A stretch of DNA of 64,000 nucleotides from Caldithrix abyssi (GTDB lineage Bacteria; Calditrichota; Calditrichia; Calditrichales; Calditrichaceae): positions 82,765 to 146,764 of the forward strand of contig DRQG01000034.1 of the NCBI GenBank assembly GCA_011369465.1. Direction: 5' to 3'. Position numbers and translations under genes: made by a program. Below the pieces are notes generated by a model. It was given only the letters and a program-made list of their open reading frames with translations. It was not told where the DNA came from and did not search any database. This document shows, in pieces, positions 1-7,065 of this stretch. Position 1 is the first letter of the stretch. The number at the start of each line of letters is the position of its first letter.

Positions 1-1
1 G

Positions 2-244
2 ACCATCAAACCGTCGGTTATCATTATGGGAAAGATTGAAGGAACCGACGAAGTTAAGTATATTCACGGTAACCGCGGCGACGGAACCTTTACGTTTTAC
101 GGCGGCCACGATCCCGAAGATTACACGCACCGGGTAGGCGACCCGCCCACGGAGCTGGAGTTGCATAAAAACTCACCCGGCTATCGTTTAATACTGAATA
201 ACATTCTGTTTCCGGCGGCGCGAAAGAAAAAACTTAAAACCTGA
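2..244 (+). CDS. C-terminal part of an unidentified protein, possibly asparagine synthetase B-like (gene runs off the window)
   Basis: The frame is open from the first bases of the window, so this is the 3' end of a gene that begins upstream; the first internal ATG is at 26. The visible residues are rich in Gly, Asp and His (RGDGTFTFYGGHDPEDY, then PPTELELHKNSPGYRL) and end in a basic KKKLKT tail. From memory this ending resembles the C-terminus of the roughly 400-residue proteins annotated as asparagine synthetase B in Bacteroidetes, but no catalytic domain is visible here to confirm it. YjbQ follows after 4 bases, so the two are probably co-transcribed. Confidence 0.5.
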   Translation, partial: TIKPSVIIMGKIEGTDEVKYIHGNRGDGTFTFYGGHDPEDYTHRVGDPPTELELHKNSPGYRLILNNILFPAARKKKLKT

Positions 245-248
245 GAGG

Positions 249-656
249 ATGCTTGTGATCAAATTTACCGTAAAAACCAGCAACCGTACGGAAATGATCA
301 ATATTACATCGCAGGTGCAGGAATTGCTGCGGGATTGCCAGTTTACGCACGGCGTTGTTACCGTCTTTGTACCCCATACCACAGCGGCCGTAACCATCAA
401 TGAAAACGCAGACCCCGATGTACGCCGCGATATGTTGATGGAAATAAATAAAATTGTTCCTTTCGAAGACGGCTATCATCATTATGAAGGAAACTCCGCC
501 GCCCACATCAAAGCTTCGCTGATGGGTAATTCGGAACAAATCATCGTTCATAACGGGCAGCTTCAACTGGGAACCTGGCAGGGAATCTATTTTTGTGAAT
601 TTGACGGTCCGCGCACACGTAAAGTGTGGGTTCAATGCCTGGGCGTAATCAAATAA
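249..656 (+). CDS. yjbQ: YjbQ family protein (UPF0047), secondary thiamine-phosphate synthase type
   Basis: The 135-residue length matches the family, which forms small trimeric barrels with a bound metal and is annotated as having weak thiamine-phosphate synthase activity; the physiological role is not settled. Family motifs are present in order: FVPHTTAAVTINENAD around residues 38-53, a GNSAAHIKASLMG block around 80-92, and LGTWQGIYFCEFDGPR around 106-121. His and Glu/Asp residues in these blocks are the usual metal and ligand contacts. The start is the ATG at 249, four bases after the stop of the upstream gene. No signal peptide is seen, so the protein is cytoplasmic. Confidence 0.9.
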   Translation: MLVIKFTVKTSNRTEMINITSQVQELLRDCQFTHGVVTVFVPHTTAAVTINENADPDVRRDMLMEINKIVPFEDGYHHYEGNSAAHIKASLMGNSEQIIVHNGQLQLGTWQGIYFCEFDGPRTRKVWVQCLGVIK

Positions 657-659
657 TAG

Positions 660-702
660 TTGCTCAAAATCTATGTTTAACTTATATTTAGAGACTTATA
701 AT
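660..702 (+). promoter_or_regulatory. Possible sigma70-like promoter region for the gene at 721
   Basis: TTGCTC at 660-665 is separated by 17 bases from TATATT at 683-688, and a second TATAAT lies at 697-702. The gap between yjbQ and the next gene is AT-rich with no obvious Shine-Dalgarno. This is a consensus match only, and the promoter preference of this lineage is not known to me. Confidence 0.3.
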
Positions 703-720
703 CATTAAACGGGGCATAGA

Positions 721-2067
721 ATGGAAGAAGAGATTCTTGATCTTTTTATAAAACGCATCGAGCAAAAAGTTATTACCGATGAAAAAATGACGGTCATCCC
801 TCTGGCCTACCTGATGACGCTGGATATTCCGGATTCCATCAAACATTTTTTTGACCAGGAAGTGGAACTGTGGTTGAGGGAAGAAGAAGAGAAATTTACC
901 AGTAACGAACGTTTTGATTACGACATGCCCGAAGTGCGCATGCTCATCGATCAAATTTTTGACCGTCTCAAACAGAACGCCACTTTCAGCCGGTCAAAAT
1001 TTCACCAGTTGCTGGAACGGGCGGTTAAACTGGAAATGAATTATCTCATCGAGCCGCACCGGACGCTTACCCAGTTTTTGTTTAAAGACAGCAACCACAT
1101 TTCCACCATGGAAGTGTACGACACCTTAAAATATTTCTTCCGATATGAATATTACAAAAACGCCATTTCGGATTATTTTAACCTGAAATATCTGCGGGAA
1201 ATTTCGCAGGATCAGTTTGTTGATTTGATTAATCAAATTGATGAAAAGGCCTTTGCCGAAAACCGCCTGGAGACGACGCTAAAAACCGTTAAAACCATTA
1301 TGGATTTTCTGAGTGAGGTGCTGGAGAAAGAAGTCAACACCCTCAAAGTAAGTATGCTTTATGCCGCTTTTAGAGATCGAAATCTGGATGAATACACTCA
1401 GCTCATCAAACGGGTTATGGATGAGACCGATAAAAAAGAACTGAGTTTTGAGGAAATCGAAAAAATGCTACGCGACGGCATTATTCCCGGCATTGAAGAA
1501 ACAGTAAAAGAACCCACACAGATTATCGGTTTTGATAAAATCGAAAATATTGAGGAAAGCAAGCCCGAAGTGGCCCTGGATGATATTGAACTGACGGAAA
1601 GCGCCATTGCCGAAGAAGAAGTGGAAGAAGCGGAAGAGGAATTCGAAGAAGAATTTGAGGAGGAAGCAGAGGAAGAGGTTGAAATTCCCGTGGAGGAAGA
1701 AGCACCCGAAGAAGAAGAAGTCCATGTTTCTGCTAAAGTGGCGGACGATCTGGCGGATCATGTGGCCCGGCAGATTTCCTCCGATTCGCCTCTTCAGGAT
1801 TTGCATGAAATGATTAAAGGTCGTGTGCGGCGTAAGGCTATAAAAAAACTGTTTAAGAAAAACGAAGCGGAGTTCGTTGCCTTTATCGATAGTCTGAACA
1901 AGTTGGGCACCTGGAAAGAAGCCTCACGGGTAATTGACGATGAATTTTACGAACGGGGTATCAACCCGTATTCCAAAGAAGCTATTGCACTAAGCGATAT
2001 AATTTACCTGCGTTTCTTTCCCAAAGACAAATATGTGGGCGTGGATGAGGGCATCGATAAATTTTAA
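721..2067 (+). CDS. Hypothetical acidic protein with a Glu-rich central linker
   Basis: I do not recognise this 448-residue protein. It has no signal peptide or membrane segment. Residues 1-250 are predicted largely helical and charged. Residues about 295-342 are an almost uninterrupted acidic tract of Glu, Val and Ala, and residues about 345-448 form a second compact basic/helical part that includes GRVRRKAIKKLFKK. The architecture, two helical domains joined by a long acidic linker, suggests a cytoplasmic scaffold or nucleic-acid-associated protein, but that is inference. It is followed by a clear rho-independent terminator, so it closes the transcription unit. Confidence 0.75.
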   Translation: MEEEILDLFIKRIEQKVITDEKMTVIPLAYLMTLDIPDSIKHFFDQEVELWLREEEEKFTSNERFDYDMPEVRMLIDQIFDRLKQNATFSRSKFHQLLERAVKLEMNYLIEPHRTLTQFLFKDSNHISTMEVYDTLKYFFRYEYYKNAISDYFNLKYLREISQDQFVDLINQIDEKAFAENRLETTLKTVKTIMDFLSEVLEKEVNTLKVSMLYAAFRDRNLDEYTQLIKRVMDETDKKELSFEEIEKMLRDGIIPGIEETVKEPTQIIGFDKIENIEESKPEVALDDIELTESAIAEEEVEEAEEEFEEEFEEEAEEEVEIPVEEEAPEEEEVHVSAKVADDLADHVARQISSDSPLQDLHEMIKGRVRRKAIKKLFKKNEAEFVAFIDSLNKLGTWKEASRVIDDEFYERGINPYSKEAIALSDIIYLRFFPKDKYVGVDEGIDKF

Positions 2068-2110
2068 AATGAATGCAACGGAATTTGTTTTAAGACTGGC
2101 GTAACAAAAT

Positions 2111-2144
2111 AAAAAGGAGAGATGGAGTCTGTCTCTCCTTTTTT
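2111..2144 (+). terminator. Rho-independent terminator
   Basis: A perfect 12-bp stem (AAAAAGGAGAGA at 2111-2122 with its complement at 2132-2143) and a 9-base loop; the 3' arm itself ends in a run of T. It lies 44 bases after the stop of the acidic hypothetical gene and ahead of the next gene. The A-tract/T-tract symmetry would also let it work on the opposite strand. Confidence 0.85.
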
Positions 2145-2187
2145 ATTTTAATGCGGAAGTCTTCACTAAAAACTCTATGATCATATT

Positions 2188-3057
2188 ATGAAAGCCGGAA
2201 AGAAAAACATTCTCATCATCGGTCCGGGCAAGGTGGGCACATCACTCTTTCGGGCTTTGCAGGAAAACGGAACTTACCACATATATTTAGCCGGTAAGCA
2301 CTCTTTATCCTCGCCGCTATCGACACATATCAAAGCGGAAGACTATATCGATCTGTCCGGCGAAACCACGCACCTGCAAGCCGATTTGCTCATTCTCGCC
2401 GTACCCGATAACCGCATTACCGAAGCGGCGCAAAATGCATTAAAATTCAGTCATTCGGAAACAATTGCCGTTCACACATCCGGAGCGTTTGATTCTTCCC
2501 GCCTGGAAGAATTTAAGAAACAAGATCTGCCTGTCGCAGCCTGGCATCCACTGCAAACGTTTACTCAGTCATTCTTGCCAAAACAGCACTGGCAAGGCAT
2601 TACAACAACATTCGAAGGTTCCTCGAAAGCGCTCCCGGCTATAAAGAAGTTGTGCGTTCATTTGGGTTGTGAGGTGCTGCCGCTGAGCAAAGAGCAAAAA
2701 GCCGCTTTGCATCTGGCCGCTGTGATTACGGCCAATTTCATTCCCGCTTTATTTTCGGCAGGCAGCGCTCTTTTACAAAAACAGGGCATCACCTGGGAAC
2801 AGGCCCAAAAACTGCTGATTCCCTTGATGCGCCAATCATTAAACAATATCGCCGGGAATCCTCCGGGCAGCGCTTTGTCCGGTCCGTTGCAACGCGGTGA
2901 TTTGGAAACATTGCAAAAACATCTTGCCTTTTTGAAAGAAAACGAGCCTCCGCAACTGGCAGAGCTGTATCGATTAATGTCGCTCCTGCTGGCGGAAGAA
3001 GATAAGTTTGACGTTAAAAACAGAGAACGGACAAGGGAATGGCTGAGCAACGCATAA
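2188..3057 (+). CDS. Rossmann-like and DUF2520 domain protein
   Basis: The 289-residue protein starts with a dinucleotide-binding fold: ILIIGPGKVGTSL at about residues 8-20 is the glycine-rich loop. This is followed by ILAVPDNRI, a conserved AVHTSGAF segment and AWHPLQTF. The C-terminal half (about 145-280) is the helical DUF2520 domain with HLAAVITANFIPALF and NPPGSALSGPLQRGD. The fold resembles NADP-dependent oxidoreductases of the ProC/F420 type, but the family substrate is unknown. The end overlaps the next gene by 19 bases, so the two are translationally coupled. Confidence 0.88.
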   Translation: MKAGKKNILIIGPGKVGTSLFRALQENGTYHIYLAGKHSLSSPLSTHIKAEDYIDLSGETTHLQADLLILAVPDNRITEAAQNALKFSHSETIAVHTSGAFDSSRLEEFKKQDLPVAAWHPLQTFTQSFLPKQHWQGITTTFEGSSKALPAIKKLCVHLGCEVLPLSKEQKAALHLAAVITANFIPALFSAGSALLQKQGITWEQAQKLLIPLMRQSLNNIAGNPPGSALSGPLQRGDLETLQKHLAFLKENEPPQLAELYRLMSLLLAEEDKFDVKNRERTREWLSNA

Positions 3058-3815
3058 CAAGGGATTATCATATACATACCAAATTATGCAAACACGCTAA
3101 GGGTGAGATGTTCGAATACGTGGAAACCGCTATAGAAAAGGGCTTAACGGAAATCGCCTTTACCGATCACATTCCTTTGCCGGATGGGTTTGACGCCGCG
3201 CACCGAATGGCGGAAAGCGATCTTGAAAAATATGTAAAATCCATCGAGGATTTACGCCGGCAGTATCCGCAAATTAAAATACGTTGCGGTATCGAAGCCG
3301 ATTTTTACGATGGTTTCGAAGACTATCTGCAGAAAACCTTCGCCCGTTATGCGTTTGAGATCATTATTATGTCCGTCCATTATGTAAAGGGCTGGCCGAA
3401 AAACAACTGGGCCTTCAGTTTTTATTTTCCCGACTGCTCTTTAACGGCTGTGTACTCGGATTATTTACAGGCGGTGCGGCGCGGCGTGGAAACCGGTCTG
3501 TTCAATGTACTTGGCCATTTGGACCTGATCAAGCGTCCCGAACAGTCCCTGCTGGAACAAAACCGATCCGAAGTGGAAGAAATACTGGAAAGCTGCGCCC
3601 GGTTCAATATGGCGGTGGAATTAAACACTTCCGGATTGCGGAAGGAGATCGGACAGGTGTACCCCGATTTATCCTTTATGCCCTTAGTTAAAGAAGCCGG
3701 TTTGCCGATCTGCTTCGGTTCCGATGCACATGAACCCTGGCAGGTGGGGTATCGATTTGAAGATACCGACAATGCTTTAAAAGCGTTTCCAAATTTAACA
3801 ATCAAAACTTTTTAA
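3039..3815 (+). CDS. PHP-domain histidinol-phosphatase (HisJ family)
   Basis: This 258-residue protein carries the PHP metallophosphoesterase motifs in order: DYHIHTKLCKHA near the start (metal-binding His pair), FTDH around 42-45, GIEADF around 87-92, MSVH around 111-114, GHLDLIKRP around 158-166, and the C-terminal GSDAHEPWQVG. This is the HisJ/HisK arrangement that removes phosphate from histidinol phosphate in histidine synthesis. No other his genes are nearby, so a broader phosphatase role is possible. The start at 3039 lies inside the end of the DUF2520 gene. Confidence 0.85.
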   Translation: MAEQRITRDYHIHTKLCKHAKGEMFEYVETAIEKGLTEIAFTDHIPLPDGFDAAHRMAESDLEKYVKSIEDLRRQYPQIKIRCGIEADFYDGFEDYLQKTFARYAFEIIIMSVHYVKGWPKNNWAFSFYFPDCSLTAVYSDYLQAVRRGVETGLFNVLGHLDLIKRPEQSLLEQNRSEVEEILESCARFNMAVELNTSGLRKEIGQVYPDLSFMPLVKEAGLPICFGSDAHEPWQVGYRFEDTDNALKAFPNLTIKTF

Positions 3816-3868
3816 TTTGAATGTGTGAAAGCTATATTCATTTCTTTTTTACAAATTGAGAGGAGACA

Positions 3869-4273
3869 ATGAACCGAATAAACAGTAACATCCCCGAAAT
3901 ACTGAAATCGTACCGTCGTGTGGCGGTGGTTGGTATTTCCGATAAACCCCACCGGCCCAGCCATTATGTATCGGAATATCTCCTGCAGGCCGGTTTTACG
4001 ATCTATCCCGTCAATCCGCGGTATGAGGAAGTGCTCGGTTTAAAATGCTATCCCAATTTGCAGGCTATTCCAGAGCCTGTAGAGATTGTGGATATATTTC
4101 GCCGGCCGGACACGGTGATGCCGGTGGTGGAAGAGGCCATACAAATCGGCGCTAAAGTGGTATGGATGCAGCAGGGCGTGGTCAACCACGAAGCGGCCCG
4201 GAAGGCTCTGGATGCCGGCTTAATGGTGGTGATGGATCGTTGTTTGAAGGTGGAACACGCGTTGCATTTTTAA
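3869..4273 (+). CDS. CoA-binding protein (YccU family)
   Basis: A 134-residue single-domain protein of the CoA_binding_2 family. VAVVGISDKPHRPSHYVSEYL (in part) gives the Rossmann-like CoA loop, followed by YPVNPRYEEVLG, VDIFRRPD and a VWMQQGVVNHEA segment, ending with MDRCLKVEH. These proteins resemble the CoA-binding domain of succinyl-CoA synthetase and have no well-defined function. GAGAGGAGA just upstream of the ATG at 3869 is a good ribosome site. The stop overlaps the stop of the convergent HD gene by 4 bases. Confidence 0.9.
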   Translation: MNRINSNIPEILKSYRRVAVVGISDKPHRPSHYVSEYLLQAGFTIYPVNPRYEEVLGLKCYPNLQAIPEPVEIVDIFRRPDTVMPVVEEAIQIGAKVVWMQQGVVNHEAARKALDAGLMVVMDRCLKVEHALHF

Positions 4274-4821
4274 GGATTTAAACCGAGTTTATCCGCTGCG
4301 CCGCTCATGGCTTTGATAACAAATTCCACATGTTCGGCGAAATCCACGCCCAGTTCTTCGGCGCCTCTGCGAATTTCTTCGCGGTTCACTTTGGCGGCAA
4401 AACTTTTATCTTTCATTTTCTTCTTAACGGATTTTACTTTAACGTCGCTGAGCGCTTTGGTGGGTCGTACCAGGGTAACGGCGGTTATGAAGCCGCTCAA
4501 TTCATCAACGGCATAAAGTACTTTGGCCATCAACGTCTCACGGGGTACGCCTGAAAAATCGGCATGACCTAAAATAGCGGTACGGATTTCTTCCGAGACC
4601 CCTTTTTCTTTTAAAATTTCGGAACCTTTCATGGGATGTTCATCCGGGAACATTTCGTAATCGAAATCATGCAAAAGGCCGACTGCACCCCACAGTTCCT
4701 CATCCTCGCCGTATTTTTGAGCATAGGCCCGCATGGCGGCTTCCACTGCGTAGGCGTGTTTAAGCAAGCTTTCGCTTTTTGTAAATTCGGTTAAGATAGC
4801 ATGGGCTTCTTCTCGCGTCAT
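4270..4821 (-). CDS. HD-domain hydrolase
   Basis: A 183-residue HD-family metal-dependent phosphohydrolase. His22, the HD pair at His51-Asp52 (LLHDFDYE) and His62 (DEHPMKG) form the expected metal site. HADFSG and DELSGFITAVTLVRP follow. The start is placed at the ATG at 4821 rather than an in-frame ATG 39 bases upstream, because AAGGAGG sits directly before it. That ribosome site lies near the end of the upstream SDR gene, so the two genes form a tight operon. The substrate is unknown; relatives are often annotated as HDIG or nucleotidase-like proteins. Confidence 0.85.
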   Translation of the reverse strand: MTREEAHAILTEFTKSESLLKHAYAVEAAMRAYAQKYGEDEELWGAVGLLHDFDYEMFPDEHPMKGSEILKEKGVSEEIRTAILGHADFSGVPRETLMAKVLYAVDELSGFITAVTLVRPTKALSDVKVKSVKKKMKDKSFAAKVNREEIRRGAEELGVDFAEHVEFVIKAMSGAADKLGLNP

Positions 4822-4834
4822 GGTTCTCTCCTCC

Positions 4835-5590
4835 TTATCCGCATAAAACACTACCTGCATTTACATTTAATATTTCTCCCGTAATGGCTCTGGCCATAGG
4901 AGAGGAAAGAAATATAATCGGCGCGGCAATATCTTCCGCTTCGGGTATAAAACCCAGCGGCATCAGCGCAGCGATGTTGTCTTCTTCGGTTTCCAGAGTT
5001 TTAGCCGACATATCGGTACGCACCCAGCCCGGCGCCACGCAATTAACCCGGATACCGTCCGGACCGAGTTCGGCAGCCAGGGATTTCGTAAAGCTGATAA
5101 TACCGCCCTTTGTAGCGGCATAATGTGAATGAAACGCTTCGCCGCGCTGACCCGCAGTTGATGAAATGTTGACAATAATACCGGATATATTTTGTTCTTT
5201 CCAGTGTTTTACGATAACATGACAAAAATAATAAACACTGTCCAGATTGGTTTGCATGGTTTTGCGCCAGGCGTCAACCGGCATCTCTTCAATTTTTCCA
5301 TATTCCCAGATACCTGCGTTATTAACCAGAATATCCACCTGCCCGAACTGATCGATTACTTTTTTGGTGAATTGCAGTACTTCCTGATAGTCGCTCACAT
5401 CGCATTCGGAAAAAAAGAGTTTGCCTTCGTATCGTTCGCACTGCTCGCTTAACTCTCTGGCCGCCCGATAGTTTTTATTATAGTTATAGGCCACGTTTGC
5501 GCCCAGCTGCATAAACATCTTTACGGTAGCTGCTCCAATGCCGCGGCTGCCTCCGGTTACAATCACATTTTTTCCTTTAAAATCTAACAT
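4835..5590 (-). CDS. SDR family oxidoreductase, FabG-like
   Basis: A 251-residue classical short-chain dehydrogenase. It has the cofactor loop TGGSRGIGAA at residues 12-21, CDVSD, the structural NNAG motif, a catalytic Ser in NISSTAG, the YAATK active site (Tyr and Lys), and VAPGWVRTDM. FabG and glucose or other sugar/steroid dehydrogenases share this pattern, so the substrate cannot be named. It is the first gene of a two-gene minus-strand operon with the HD hydrolase and diverges from the FKBP lipoprotein across a 180-base AT-rich gap. Confidence 0.85.
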   Translation of the reverse strand: MLDFKGKNVIVTGGSRGIGAATVKMFMQLGANVAYNYNKNYRAARELSEQCERYEGKLFFSECDVSDYQEVLQFTKKVIDQFGQVDILVNNAGIWEYGKIEEMPVDAWRKTMQTNLDSVYYFCHVIVKHWKEQNISGIIVNISSTAGQRGEAFHSHYAATKGGIISFTKSLAAELGPDGIRVNCVAPGWVRTDMSAKTLETEEDNIAALMPLGFIPEAEDIAAPIIFLSSPMARAITGEILNVNAGSVLCG

Positions 5591-5770
5591 TCAATCAATC
5601 TCCTTTTATAAGTTGCAGCCTTTTAAACGCTTTTTTCTTATTTTTATTTTTGAACATTGCTTAATAAGAAAAAAATCGTTAGAATGCCAATATTTTTTGA
5701 AATTTACGGATATAATTTTTTTGTACCCCCGTAAAATTAATTGTAGTTCAATTCTTATAAGGAGCCACTT

Positions 5771-6244
5771 ATGCAAAAGCTTTTGTTGATCATTATCATC
5801 ACTATATCCTTTTTAGCCTGTCAAAAAGAAGAAAAAGCACAAAATCAGCAGGCACCCCAAAAAGAATCCGCCCGTTTGCAGGAAATCACCATTCCACAAG
5901 ATGTGATTACCAACGAATCGGGTTTGCAATATATCGTCGTTGAAGAGGGTAACGGCGCTCAGGCGGAAAAAGGTCAGGAAGTCTCCGTACATTACGCGGG
6001 TTTTTTGATGAGCGGAAAAAAATTTGACAGTTCCTACGACCGTAACGAGCCGATTGTCTTTCACGTGGGTATGGGTGAAATGATTCCCGGATTTGACGAA
6101 GGCGTAGCTGCCATGAAGTTGGGTGAAAAGCGCCGTTTATTTATTCCCGCCGGTTTGGCTTACGGTGAAGCCGGAATACCCGGTGTTATACCGCCGAATG
6201 CCACCCTGGTGTTTGACGTAGAACTGGTATCTATTAAGGAATAA
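5771..6244 (+). CDS. FKBP-type peptidyl-prolyl isomerase, lipoprotein
   Basis: A 157-residue protein with a lipoprotein signal peptide (hydrophobic stretch, lipobox FLAC at about residue 17) and an acidic/Gln-rich linker. A single FKBP domain from about residue 50 carries VSVHYAGFLMSGKKFDSSYDR (in part), GMGEMIPGFDEGVAAMKLGEKRRLFIP and PPNATLVFDVEL. These conserved Tyr, Asp, Phe and Trp/Ile-type positions build the proline pocket. It should be membrane-anchored in the periplasm and help fold exported proteins. TAAGGAG sits upstream of the ATG at 5771. Confidence 0.93.
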   Translation: MQKLLLIIIITISFLACQKEEKAQNQQAPQKESARLQEITIPQDVITNESGLQYIVVEEGNGAQAEKGQEVSVHYAGFLMSGKKFDSSYDRNEPIVFHVGMGEMIPGFDEGVAAMKLGEKRRLFIPAGLAYGEAGIPGVIPPNATLVFDVELVSIKE

Positions 6245-6302
6245 GCTTTAGATTATTTCGGTTTGGCCGATAAAATGGCAAGGTAATTCAGGAGATTGAG
6301 CT

Positions 6303-6983
6303 TTGAAAATCGGCGAAACTTTAGAGAAGGAACTCATTCATTTAGGCCTTCTGGATAAAACACGGGAAATTTATCTGGAATTGGGACTGGATGCAGCCAT
6401 ATCCTATATCAAATCCAGTTACCATCTCTTGAGTAAAGTATATCATCCCGATGTAAACCCCAGAAATGCACACAAAGCCAAACAAGTGCAGCAGCGGCTT
6501 AATCATGTAAGCCAGCTTATGAAGCAAGTGCGGGAATCCGAATTTGAGCAGATTCTGCGTAAAGGTCTGCCCAAAAAACAACATAAAAAAACCCGTATTC
6601 TCATTGTGGAGGACGAGTTCGGTTTGCAGGAAACCCTCCGGGACGTCTTTTTAATGGAAGGTTATGATGTTCGCGTTGCCGTTGACGGTGACGAGGGATT
6701 GCAGGTTTTTCAAAAATTCAATCCGGATTTGATTTTTACCGACGTAGTGATGCCCAAATTAAATGGTCTGGATATGATCAAAGAAATCCGTAAAACGGAT
6801 CCGACCATAAAGGTTATTTACGTAAGCGGTTTTTGGGGCATCAAGCGTTTAAAACGCCAATTGGACGAAGAAATGCTGCGCTATCAGTACAGATACCTGA
6901 CCAAACCTTTTAAAATAAGCGCAATGCTGGAGATGGTGGCGGACTATCTGGACGACCGGATGGGAATAGACATTACCGTTTAA
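6303..6983 (+). CDS. Response regulator with an N-terminal J-like domain
   Basis: A 226-residue two-part protein starting at a TTG (6303) after a GGAG ribosome site. Residues about 30-75 look like DnaJ J-domain helices II-III: YHLLSKVYHPDVNP with the HPD tripeptide at 48-50, then a basic helix ending near LNHVSQLM. Residues about 97-215 form a canonical receiver: acidic pair Glu103/Asp104, phospho-acceptor Asp147 in FTDVVMPKLNG, Ser175 and Lys201 in LTKPF. There is no DNA-binding output domain, so the output may be the J-like part acting on an Hsp70 partner; this is inference. No histidine kinase is adjacent. Confidence 0.85.
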   Translation: MKIGETLEKELIHLGLLDKTREIYLELGLDAAISYIKSSYHLLSKVYHPDVNPRNAHKAKQVQQRLNHVSQLMKQVRESEFEQILRKGLPKKQHKKTRILIVEDEFGLQETLRDVFLMEGYDVRVAVDGDEGLQVFQKFNPDLIFTDVVMPKLNGLDMIKEIRKTDPTIKVIYVSGFWGIKRLKRQLDEEMLRYQYRYLTKPFKISAMLEMVADYLDDRMGIDITV

Positions 6984-6992
6984 ATATCACAT

Positions 6993-7027
6993 AAAAAAGA
7001 TGGGCCGTCTTGTTCGGACAGCCCATC
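6993..7027 (-). terminator. Terminator hairpin for the M16 peptidase gene
   Basis: GATGGGC at 6999-7005 pairs with GCCCATC at 7021-7027, with a partly paired interior. Read on the minus strand the hairpin is followed by TTTTTT (6993-6998), the classic intrinsic terminator form. On the plus strand there is no T-run after it, so it mainly serves the minus-strand gene ending at 7066. Confidence 0.75.
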
Positions 7028-7065
7028 ACCCTATTACCGCCGCTCTACCGAAAAATTTTCCTCTT

